A stretch of DNA of 6,136 nt, taken from an uncultured Parasphingopyxis sp. (GTDB lineage: Bacteria > Pseudomonadota > Alphaproteobacteria > Sphingomonadales > Sphingomonadaceae). A program made the translations under genes and the position numbers. Where the stretch lies: contig CAJQMX010000142.1 of the NCBI GenBank assembly GCA_905479515.1, positions 1 through 6,136 on the forward strand, in the 5' to 3' direction. The notes beneath the pieces were generated by a model. That model was given only the letters and a program-made list of their open reading frames with translations. It had not been told where the DNA came from and searched no databases. Positions 1 through 5,475 of the stretch are shown in pieces. The first letter of the stretch is position 1, and each line of letters begins with the position of its first letter.

Positions 1-312
1 CATCTTGCGCCGCTCGACCGAGAAGTTTTCGGCCATGGTGACCACGAGTGGGTAGCCTTTCTGGGCGCACACCATGGCCAGTCCGATCCCGGTGTTGCCG
101 CTGGTGGCTTCGACCACAGTTTGGCCCGGCTCGAGCTTTCCAAATCGCTCGGCGTCTTCGATGATGCCCAGCGCCAATCTGTCCTTGACCGAACCCATTG
201 GGTTGAAGGATTCGACCTTGACGTAGAGCTTGGCGCCGTTGGGGGCGAGCTTGTTCACTCTGACGACCGGCGTGTTGCCGACCGCACCCAGGATGCTGTC
301 GTATTTGGCCAC
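1..312 (-). CDS. cysK: Cysteine synthase A (O-acetylserine sulfhydrylase), N-terminal part, cut by the left window edge
   Basis: Predicted cytoplasmic PLP enzyme that makes L-cysteine from O-acetyl-L-serine and sulfide, the last step of sulfate assimilation. The 104 visible residues begin [20 protein letters not shown], the usual opening of the family. The PLP lysine is K43 in the NPMGSVKDR motif, and the substrate/PLP loop TSGNTG lies at 70-75, followed by [10 protein letters not shown] near the cut. Roughly two thirds of a usual CysK of about 300 residues is missing beyond position 1. The start is GTG at 312-310: a clear GAGGAG Shine-Dalgarno lies 6 bases upstream, and no upstream ATG fits the homologous start. 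No N-terminal heme domain is present, which argues against cystathionine beta-synthase. It lies downstream of sdaA on the same strand, but the 231-base gap and its own candidate promoter suggest separate transcription. CysK versus CysM cannot be settled fully from this fragment. Confidence 0.93.
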   Translation of the reverse strand, partial: MAKYDSILGAVGNTPVVRVNKLAPNGAKLYVKVESFNPMGSVKDRLALGIIEDAERFGKLEPGQTVVEATSGNTGIGLAMVCAQKGYPLVVTMAENFSVERRKM

Positions 313-318
313 GTTGTT

Positions 319-324
319 CTCCTC
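319..324 (-). promoter_or_regulatory. Ribosome binding site of cysK, supporting the GTG start
   Basis: On the minus strand this reads GAGGAG, 6 bases before the GTG at 312-310. The match and spacing are close to ideal, which is the main reason to accept a GTG start for the cysteine synthase. Confidence 0.75.
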
Positions 325-346
325 GTTGTTTCAGCCCTCACCATAA

Positions 347-375
347 CATATATGAGACTTAGACTCATTCCTTAA
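347..375 (-). promoter_or_regulatory. Candidate cysK promoter with a 17-base palindrome filling its spacer
   Basis: Reading the minus strand, a weak -35-like TTAAGG (375-370) and a -10-like TATATG (352-347) are 17 bases apart, about 35 bases before the cysK start. The spacer is almost exactly occupied by an imperfect palindrome at 352-368 (plus strand ATGAGACTTAGACTCAT), with arms ATGAG and CTCAT and one mismatch pair near the middle. A palindrome between -35 and -10 is the normal place for a repressor operator. Rrf2-family regulators control cysteine or iron-sulfur genes in several bacteria, so such a regulator is a candidate, but I cannot identify the protein from the site. The -35 match is poor, so the promoter call is tentative while the palindrome is directly visible. 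Confidence 0.4.
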
Positions 376-410
376 GAACAAAGGAAAGTACCGTAGGGGA
401 AGAGGTTTCG

Positions 411-445
411 GAGAGCCGGTCTTCGAAAGCCGGTCGTCAGCTCTC
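411..445. repeat. Short inverted repeat with an internal tandem GCCGGTC pair
   Basis: The arms GAGAGC (411-416) and GCTCTC (440-445) could form a 6-base stem. Between them GCCGGTC occurs twice (415-421 and 429-435), with starts 14 bases apart. It lies in the 231-base gap between cysK and sdaA, roughly 100 bases upstream of cysK. The loop is long and no U-run follows, so it is not a clear terminator. It may be a protein binding site or chance. Confidence 0.3.
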
Positions 446-482
446 AGCCTATTTCCGGGGTGGGTGGGTGGTATCGAGCATC

Positions 483-542
483 CAGCATCGTGATGGGCCG
501 GTGGTCCCAATCCGGTGTTCGGTTTCGCTTCCGGCGATGCTG
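483..542 (-). terminator. Possible structured 3' end of the sdaA transcript
   Basis: A perfect 8-base inverted repeat, CAGCATCG at 483-490 and CGATGCTG at 535-542, begins two bases past the sdaA stop codon (546-544, minus strand). The 44 bases between the arms are GC-rich and contain several CCGG and GGG/CCC blocks that could form inner helices. There is no U-tract after the structure, so it does not fit a classical intrinsic terminator. It could protect the 3' end or mark a Rho-dependent end. Confidence 0.3.
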
Positions 543-543
543 A

Positions 544-1920
544 TCAACACTCAGTTATATTGATTGCCAACCCACCTTGCGATGTCTCCTTGTACTTCGA
601 CTGCATGTCGAGACCGGTCTGACGCATCGTTCGGATGACCTGGTCGAGCGAGACGACTCCCTTTTCCTCGGCGCGCAGCGCGATTCGGGCTGCATTCACC
701 GCTTTGACCGCCGCCATCGCATTGCGCTCGATACACGGGATCTGGACAAGCCCGCCCACCGGGTCGCAGGTCAGACCAAGATTATGCTCCATCCCGATTT
801 CGGCAGCGCTCGCAACCTGGAGCGGCGTTCCGCCCCATACCGCCGCAAGCCCGCCAGCGGCCATCGAACAGGCAACGCCGACTTCGCCCTGACAGCCCAT
901 CTCGGCCCCCGATATCGAGGCGCGCTGCTTGTAGAGCATGCCGATACCCCCCGCCGTCAGCAGGAATTTGCGGATCGCAGCAGGATCGGCCCCCTCGCGC
1001 CTGCAATAGTGGCGGATAACGGCGGGGATGATGCCGGCGGCGCCATTGGTGGGGGCTGTCACGACCTGCCCGCCTGCTGCATTTTCCTCATTCACCGCCA
1101 TCGCATAGACATTCAGCCAGTCGAACAATTGCTCCTGCTCATTGGACTGGGGATTGGCGGAGAGTTTGGCCCAGAGGTCAGGCGCCCGCCGTTTGACCTT
1201 GAGCGCGCCGGGCAAGATTCCTTCCCGCTTCAAGCCCCGATCGATACAAGCCATCATCACCGCGGCAATCTTGTCGAGCGCCTGATCCGTGGCTGCGCGC
1301 GGCCGCCTGACATCCTCATTGGCGTAGATCAACTCGTGGATTGTCAGATTCTGTGCCGCGCACATGTCCAACATTTCCTGCGCTGAACCAAAGGGATAGG
1401 GAACGGCATTGCCGACACGAATCATGTCATTCTTCACAGGCCGTTCGAGCTGTCGGCGCGAGGCTATGAAACCGCCGCCAGTTGAAAAATATGTCCGCTC
1501 GGTGAGTTGATCGCCATTCACGTCAAAAGCCAGCATCCGCATCCCATTGGGATGAAGATCGGGAATCTTGTCATAGGCGAAGATGATATCCGTCTCGGGA
1601 TCGAAGGCGATATCGACCCGGTCACCCATGGCCAGCCGCTTCTGCGCATAGATCGCGGCGACGGCGGCGTCGGCGGTTTCGGGGTCAAGCGTTTCCGGCT
1701 TCATATCCAACAGCCCCAATATCACCGCTTTGGGCGTAGCATGGCCAGTTCCGGTCAGCGCCAGTGACCCTTGCAGCTCGACCTGAATATGGGCCGTCCG
1801 GTCAAGGCATCCCTGCCGCCTCAGGCTGCTCAAAAACCGGCGGCCAATGCGCATCGGCCCGACCGTGTGCGAGCTGGATGGCCCGATACCGATACGAAAA
1901 AGATCCAGAACAGAAAGCAT
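544..1920 (-). CDS. sdaA: L-serine ammonia-lyase, iron-sulfur-dependent, single-chain type
   Basis: Cytoplasmic [4Fe-4S] enzyme converting L-serine to pyruvate and ammonia. At 458 residues it has the full length of the single-chain type II enzymes. The beta domain comes first, with [13 protein letters not shown] at 11-23, and the alpha domain fills roughly the last 270 residues, with [13 protein letters not shown] at 289-301. Cysteines 343, 385 and 396 make the spacing C-x41-C-x10-C typical of the cluster ligands, and the protein ends in a cysteine (C458). In the Legionella pneumophila enzyme the C-terminal cysteine is known to reach into the active site and bind the cluster; the same arrangement is inferred here. 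The ATG at 1920-1918 gives the standard family start. A modest AGGA Shine-Dalgarno (1935-1932) sits 11 bases upstream, inside a possible hairpin. The next upstream gene on this strand ends 88 bases away, so cotranscription is possible but not shown. Confidence 0.97.
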   Translation of the reverse strand: MLSVLDLFRIGIGPSSSHTVGPMRIGRRFLSSLRRQGCLDRTAHIQVELQGSLALTGTGHATPKAVILGLLDMKPETLDPETADAAVAAIYAQKRLAMGDRVDIAFDPETDIIFAYDKIPDLHPNGMRMLAFDVNGDQLTERTYFSTGGGFIASRRQLERPVKNDMIRVGNAVPYPFGSAQEMLDMCAAQNLTIHELIYANEDVRRPRAATDQALDKIAAVMMACIDRGLKREGILPGALKVKRRAPDLWAKLSANPQSNEQEQLFDWLNVYAMAVNEENAAGGQVVTAPTNGAAGIIPAVIRHYCRREGADPAAIRKFLLTAGGIGMLYKQRASISGAEMGCQGEVGVACSMAAGGLAAVWGGTPLQVASAAEIGMEHNLGLTCDPVGGLVQIPCIERNAMAAVKAVNAARIALRAEEKGVVSLDQVIRTMRQTGLDMQSKYKETSQGGLAINITEC

Positions 1921-1950
1921 GGGATTATGGTTCCTAAGGAGGACTATCCC
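1921..1950 (-). promoter_or_regulatory. Possible hairpin masking the sdaA Shine-Dalgarno
   Basis: In the sdaA leader RNA the block at 1950-1946 (GGGAU) can pair with 1925-1921 (AUCCC), which directly abuts the AUG. Inside it, UCCU can pair with AGGA (1935-1932) around a four-base CCUU loop. AGGA is the best Shine-Dalgarno candidate of sdaA, so the fold would hide the ribosome site. Each helix is only 4-5 base pairs, separated by an uneven internal loop, and the transcript start is unknown, so this is a visible pairing pattern and not a proven switch. Confidence 0.3.
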
Positions 1951-2008
1951 ATAGCGGCTTGTCGATCATCTCGCCATCTTCGTGCGCCACTGACCCGGCG
2001 CATATCGC

Positions 2009-2596
2009 TCATTCCATTCGAGTGCAGAGCATTTCATAGGTGATCGAAGACCAGGTGGCGCCATCATCTTCTGATCGCGTTGCGCTCATCCGGAACGAAC
2101 TGGGCCGGATATCATAATAACGCTCCCGATTAATAGTCGAACCGTTCGGACCGGTATCGCGCGTTTCAATGATGAATTCACCATCGGCATATTCTCCTGT
2201 CGATTCTGTCCATGCTTTTCGAAACGTATAATAGTTCCGGCCATCCCATTGCCCGGTCACGGGATTGAACGAGCGCAATTCTGTCCCGGTTGCATAAGGG
2301 CCGCGCCATTCCTGCATAACCGCATGGCCATCCACAACCCAATGGTTGTGCCAGCGCGCACCATAGGAAATGGGATCCCCTTGCGATGGGTACAATGTGA
2401 CGGCGACATCCCAGTCGCCAACGAGAAATTCGAGCTGCTGTGATTGGGCTGGTGCATCCGGATTGCGCGCGCCGATAGGGGAATCAGGATCAGGCTGGTA
2501 TATAATCGGAGGCGCGGGTTGAGTTTGCGCCATTACGGACGGCATCATGACACTCGCCATTAGCGCTCCTGCCAGAATCTTGACCAAACTACTCAT
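2009..2596 (-). CDS. Secreted or periplasmic protein of unknown function, DUF1579-like
   Basis: A 195-residue protein with a convincing Sec signal peptide: MSSLVK, a hydrophobic stretch at about 7-22, and a likely signal peptidase I cut after VMA (23/24). No lipobox cysteine is present. The mature part starts with a proline-rich linker, then FLVGDWDV (57-64), HNHWVVDGHAVMQEW (83-97) and RSFNPVTGQW (108-117). This pattern of a W in a short opening strand, a DG before a strand and later aromatic strands resembles DUF1579-type beta-barrel proteins, whose ligand is unknown. The frame stays open 38 codons further upstream to an ATG at 2710. I chose 2596 because it begins the signal peptide and has GGGGA about 7 bases ahead; the extra N-terminal residues look non-coding. 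The gene is less GC-rich by eye than its neighbours. Function remains unassigned. Confidence 0.8.
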   Translation of the reverse strand: MSSLVKILAGALMASVMMPSVMAQTQPAPPIIYQPDPDSPIGARNPDAPAQSQQLEFLVGDWDVAVTLYPSQGDPISYGARWHNHWVVDGHAVMQEWRGPYATGTELRSFNPVTGQWDGRNYYTFRKAWTESTGEYADGEFIIETRDTGPNGSTINRERYYDIRPSSFRMSATRSEDDGATWSSITYEMLCTRME

Positions 2597-2775
2597 CTCC
2601 GTTTCCCCGTGTCGATGTGAGCGACAGAGGCTAGTCGTAACTTCTTGATCTGGAGGAGACAGCCTCCCTCGATGAACGGTCGACAATCGATGATCACAGG
2701 GCAAATACATTCGACAGAGAGGTTTGTGCGAAACTTCCCTTTGGCCAAAGTCCGCAGAGCCGGTAAGACCGTTTC
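2597..2775. other. Divergent intergenic region with a 12-base palindrome
   Basis: This 179-base gap must carry the promoters of the secreted protein (minus) and the transferase operon (plus). Visible items are a small hairpin, GGAGG at 2652-2656 with CCTCC at 2663-2667, and a perfect palindrome CTTTGGCCAAAG at 2739-2750, 25 bases before the plus-strand start. I could not pick out a convincing -35/-10 pair on either strand. No small gene with a ribosome site was seen. Confidence 0.4.
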
Positions 2776-3360
2776 ATGACGCTGCCCCGCCTTGTCCTGT
2801 TCACGCGCTATCCGGAAGCGGGCAAAGCCAAGACCCGGCTCATTCCGGCACTGGGCGATGCAGGTGCGGCGGCGGTGCACAAGCGGCTCGCCGAAAGGAC
2901 GGTCAGCGTGATGCGCGAGAGCGGGCTTCCTGTTGAAATTCGCTACACCGGCGCATCCCAAAATGCTTTTGAAGCGTGGCTGGGTGAGGACCTATCTTTT
3001 GTAGAGCAAGGCGGCGGCGACCTTGGTGACCGTTTGCGCGATGCGGGCCAGGACACGCCCGTCATCTTTGTCGGCGCGGACTGCCCGGACCTGCGGGCCG
3101 ATCTCCTCGTTCAGGCCGCTGACGCCCTCGAAAACACCGAAGTGGTGATTGGTCCGGCCGAGGATGGCGGCTATTGGCTGATCGGCCTTGCAGCCCCCCA
3201 TGACTGGCTTTTCTCGGACATGGAATGGGGCACCGAAGCCGTGCTGCCGGAAACATTACGGCGGCTCGAAGCCAAGCATATGTCCCCGGTCCGGCTTGAA
3301 ACCCTCGCCGATTGCGATAGGCCGGAAGACCTTGAGCGCTGGCCATGGCTGACGGCATGA
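2776..3360 (+). CDS. TIGR04282-type (DUF2064) transferase, CofC/GT-A-like
   Basis: A 194-residue soluble protein of the DUF2064 family, a small GT-A fold relative of nucleotidyltransferases such as CofC. Visible motifs in order are FTRYPEAGKAKTRL (9-22, the nucleotide-binding loop region), EQGGGDLGDRL (77-87), VGADCPDL (99-106, the acidic metal-binding region) and GPAEDGGYWLIG (126-137), ending with DCDRPEDL (179-186), which resembles the usual D-x-D-x-PEDL tail. TIGR04282 members are annotated in databases as arsenosugar-biosynthesis or radical SAM-associated transferases because of their neighbours elsewhere; the substrate here is not known. The ATG at 2776 begins right before the first strand, although the ribosome site is weak. 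The stop overlaps the start of the following glycosyltransferase, so the two are almost surely translated from one mRNA. Confidence 0.9.
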   Translation: MTLPRLVLFTRYPEAGKAKTRLIPALGDAGAAAVHKRLAERTVSVMRESGLPVEIRYTGASQNAFEAWLGEDLSFVEQGGGDLGDRLRDAGQDTPVIFVGADCPDLRADLLVQAADALENTEVVIGPAEDGGYWLIGLAAPHDWLFSDMEWGTEAVLPETLRRLEAKHMSPVRLETLADCDRPEDLERWPWLTA

Positions 3361-4097
3361 CAGTCCGTACGCGCAGCGAAGTCGCGATTGTCATTCCGAT
3401 TTTCAACGAAGAGGCGGCGCTACCCGGCGTTATCGCCAATATCGCTGCGCTTGACCCGGCTCCTGCTGAAGTCATCGCCATTGATGGCGGGAGCGATGAC
3501 CGCTCGGTAGAAATCGCGCGTGCCGCCGGTTTCCATGTCGTCGAGCATGATCGCAAGGGCCGGGCAGTCCAAATCAATCAAGGGGTTGAAGAAACCAGCG
3601 CGCCAATGGTGTGCATTCTTCATGCCGACACTGCTCTGCCGCGCGATGCCCTTGCCGTTGTCGAGCAAACTCTTGCCAAGCCGGGCCGCGTGCTGGGCGG
3701 ATTTACGCCACTGCTGACCGGCACGAAAACACGCTGGGGCACGTCCCTGCATAACTGGGCCAAAACCTATTATGGCCCGATTCTGCTCCGCCCTCATCTG
3801 TTCGTGCGCGGGCTGCGCCTGTTGTTCGGCGATCACGCGATGTTCTTCCGCCGGGCCGATTTCCTGCGTGTGGGCGGCTGTGATCCCGATATGAACATCA
3901 TGGAAGATGTCGATCTGTGCCTCAGGCTGTGCCGCATCGGCAGCGTCAAACTGGTACCCCGGATTGTGCACACCTCAGATCGGCGGATCGCCGAATGGGG
4001 GCCGGTAAAGGCGAACTGGATCTATATGAAATGCGGGATGAGCTGGGCGTTTGGCCGCAAAAAGGGGCTGGATAAATGGTATCCGGATATTCGGTAG
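3357..4097 (+). CDS. TIGR04283-type family 2 glycosyltransferase
   Basis: A soluble GT-A glycosyltransferase of 246 residues. It shows the opening strand VAIVIPIFNEEAALP (9-23), DGGSDD (43-48), KGRAVQINQG (67-76), the HADT site with metal-binding acidic residue (89-92), GGF (114-116), GDHAMFFRR (158-166) and MEDVDL (182-187, likely catalytic base). These match the rSAM/selenodomain-associated transferase 2 group. There is no clear membrane helix, unlike many lipid-linked GT2 enzymes. I chose the ATG at 3357, which shares ATGA with the stop of the upstream gene, the classic coupled start; an in-frame ATG at 3345 would add MADG and cannot be excluded, as neither has a strong Shine-Dalgarno. The C-terminal part (about 207-246, rich in W, K and R) is somewhat unlike the arsenic-cluster versions I recall. 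The acceptor sugar is unknown. Confidence 0.9.
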   Translation: MTVRTRSEVAIVIPIFNEEAALPGVIANIAALDPAPAEVIAIDGGSDDRSVEIARAAGFHVVEHDRKGRAVQINQGVEETSAPMVCILHADTALPRDALAVVEQTLAKPGRVLGGFTPLLTGTKTRWGTSLHNWAKTYYGPILLRPHLFVRGLRLLFGDHAMFFRRADFLRVGGCDPDMNIMEDVDLCLRLCRIGSVKLVPRIVHTSDRRIAEWGPVKANWIYMKCGMSWAFGRKKGLDKWYPDIR

Positions 4098-4150
4098 ATA
4101 GGCAGACTCTCACATTCGTTCGAGCGCCGCACCAAGAAAATTCTGACTGA
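4098..4150. other. Short convergent gap without a clear terminator
   Basis: The 53 bases separate the stop of the glycosyltransferase from the stop of ilvA on the opposite strand. I looked for a bidirectional hairpin with T or A runs and saw none, so termination here may depend on Rho or run into the opposing gene. Confidence 0.5.
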
Positions 4151-5392
4151 CTAAGCCAATTCCACTGGTGTTACTTCAAAACCTGCTTCTTCCAGCGCTT
4201 CGACGAGCCGCTGGAGATGGGCCCGGCCGCGGGTTTCGCATTCGATATCGGTGATAAGTCCCTTGGCGGGCAGCGATGTGAAAATACGCTGGTGGTAGAT
4301 TTCGATGATGTTGGCCTGCTGCTCGTCAAACACCTTTGCGACATGGTAGAGCGCGCCGGGGCGATCTTGCAGGCGGATCCTGAGGCGTGCCAGCCGGCCA
4401 TCCCGCGCCAGATCGCGGAGCAAGACATTGGCGAGCAATCGCGTATCGATATTGCCGCCGCACAGGATAAGCCCGACCTTGCGGCCCTTGAACCGTTCAG
4501 GATGTCCCAACATCGCGGCAAGGCCCGCGGCGCCAGCGCCCTCGACGACCGTCTTCTCGATCTGCAGCAACAGCGATACGGCCCGTTCAAGATCGCGTTC
4601 GGACACCAGCAGGATTTCATCGACATTTTTGCGGATCACCTCGAGCGTAAATTTGCCCGGCTCCTTTACCGCGATACCCTCAGCCAGCGTGTCGCCTTCG
4701 CAGGGCAGGTTGAGCCCTTCCAGCTTCGAATAGGTGGACGGATAGAGTTCCGCCTCCACGCCGACCACTTCGATATCAGGGTTCAGGCCCTTGGCCGCTA
4801 CGCCCATGCCCGAAATCAGGCCGCCGCCGCCGATCGGCACAATCAGCGTGTCGATTTCTGGATAGTCTTCCAGCATCTCGATCGCCGCTGTGCCCTGTCC
4901 CGCCGCGATATCGGGATCGTCAAAAGGATGGACAAACGTCAGCGCACGTTCTTCGGCCAGCTCATAGGCATATGCCTGGGCATCATCGAAACGCTCACCA
5001 TGTAAAACCACCGTGGCCCCATGGCCTTCGGTCTGCTGCACTTTCACCGTGGGCGTATGTTTGGGCATCACGATGGTAACCGGAATGCCAAGCCGCGCGC
5101 CATGATAGGCGACGCCCTGGGAATGATTGCCTGCGGACGCCGCGATCACACCGCGTTTGCGCACGTCTTCGTCCAGCATCAGCATCGCGTTCAGCGCGCC
5201 GCGTTCCTTGAACGATGCGGTGAACTGCAGATTGTCAAACTTCAGCCAGACATCCGCGCCCGTCATCTCCGACAGGGTAATGCTCTTCAGCGTCGGGGTA
5301 CGCACAATCGCGTGGGCAATGCGCTCATGCGCCGCGCGTATGCTTTCCAGCGTGAGGGTCGAATCGGATGCGGTTTGTGCTGCTGTCGCCAT
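4151..5392 (-). CDS. ilvA: Threonine ammonia-lyase, PLP-dependent, with one C-terminal ACT domain
   Basis: Cytoplasmic enzyme deaminating L-threonine to 2-oxobutyrate, the entry to isoleucine synthesis, and usually also serine to pyruvate. The 413 residues match the TIGR01127 form with a single ACT domain, shorter than the roughly 510-residue E. coli IlvA, which has a longer regulatory region. The fold II catalytic domain spans about 15-325: PLP lysine K62 in FTASFKERG, SAGNHSQG (86-93), the phosphate-binding glycine run PIGGGGLISG (186-195) and CGGNID (311-316). The ACT domain covers about 336-408 (RLRIRLQDRPGALYHVAKVF at its start) and likely senses an amino acid such as isoleucine or valine. 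The ATG at 5392-5390 has only a weak G-rich ribosome site. It is convergent with the glycosyltransferase operon and divergent from the dehydrogenase gene. A biosynthetic versus catabolic role cannot be decided from sequence alone. Confidence 0.96.
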   Translation of the reverse strand: MATAAQTASDSTLTLESIRAAHERIAHAIVRTPTLKSITLSEMTGADVWLKFDNLQFTASFKERGALNAMLMLDEDVRKRGVIAASAGNHSQGVAYHGARLGIPVTIVMPKHTPTVKVQQTEGHGATVVLHGERFDDAQAYAYELAEERALTFVHPFDDPDIAAGQGTAAIEMLEDYPEIDTLIVPIGGGGLISGMGVAAKGLNPDIEVVGVEAELYPSTYSKLEGLNLPCEGDTLAEGIAVKEPGKFTLEVIRKNVDEILLVSERDLERAVSLLLQIEKTVVEGAGAAGLAAMLGHPERFKGRKVGLILCGGNIDTRLLANVLLRDLARDGRLARLRIRLQDRPGALYHVAKVFDEQQANIIEIYHQRIFTSLPAKGLITDIECETRGRAHLQRLVEALEEAGFEVTPVELA

Positions 5393-5475
5393 AATGCGCC
5401 CGCCCTAGCCTATCTGGCGTCTCCGGCAAACACATCCTATGGGTCGCGTTCGGCAATAATATCGGGCATCTTCCA
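5393..5475. other. Divergent gap between ilvA and the dehydrogenase gene
   Basis: These 83 bases must hold both start regions. An AT-rich AATAAT element at about 5454-5459 could be a -10 for the plus-strand gene, which would leave a leader of only about ten bases; no good matching -35 was found. No palindrome or attenuator-like leader peptide for ilvA is apparent. Confidence 0.4.

Noticed and set aside
121..375. Open frame of 84 codons on the plus strand
   Set aside because: Mostly a shadow of cysK, starting inside it on the opposite strand and extending through its leader.
577..1386. Long open frame of 269 codons on the plus strand
   Set aside because: It lies wholly antisense to sdaA, has no recognisable domain and an arginine/histidine-rich composition typical of shadow frames in GC-rich coding DNA.
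2597..2710. Extended N-terminus of the secreted protein from an ATG at 2710
   Set aside because: The added 38 residues would bury the signal peptide, and the ATG at 2596 has a better placed ribosome site.
2593..2961. Open frame of 122 codons on the minus strand across the divergent gap
   Set aside because: It spans the promoter region and the start of the DUF2064 gene and has no domain or signal. It ends at the start of the secreted protein but in another frame.
3420..3971. Open frame of 183 codons on the minus strand
   Set aside because: Antisense to the glycosyltransferase gene and without any recognisable motif.
4098..4150. Bidirectional terminator between the convergent genes
   Set aside because: No stem of useful length with a T or A run could be found.
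4217..5005. Open frame of 262 codons on the plus strand
   Set aside because: Antisense to ilvA, whose motifs are unmistakable; no family signature or ribosome site was seen.
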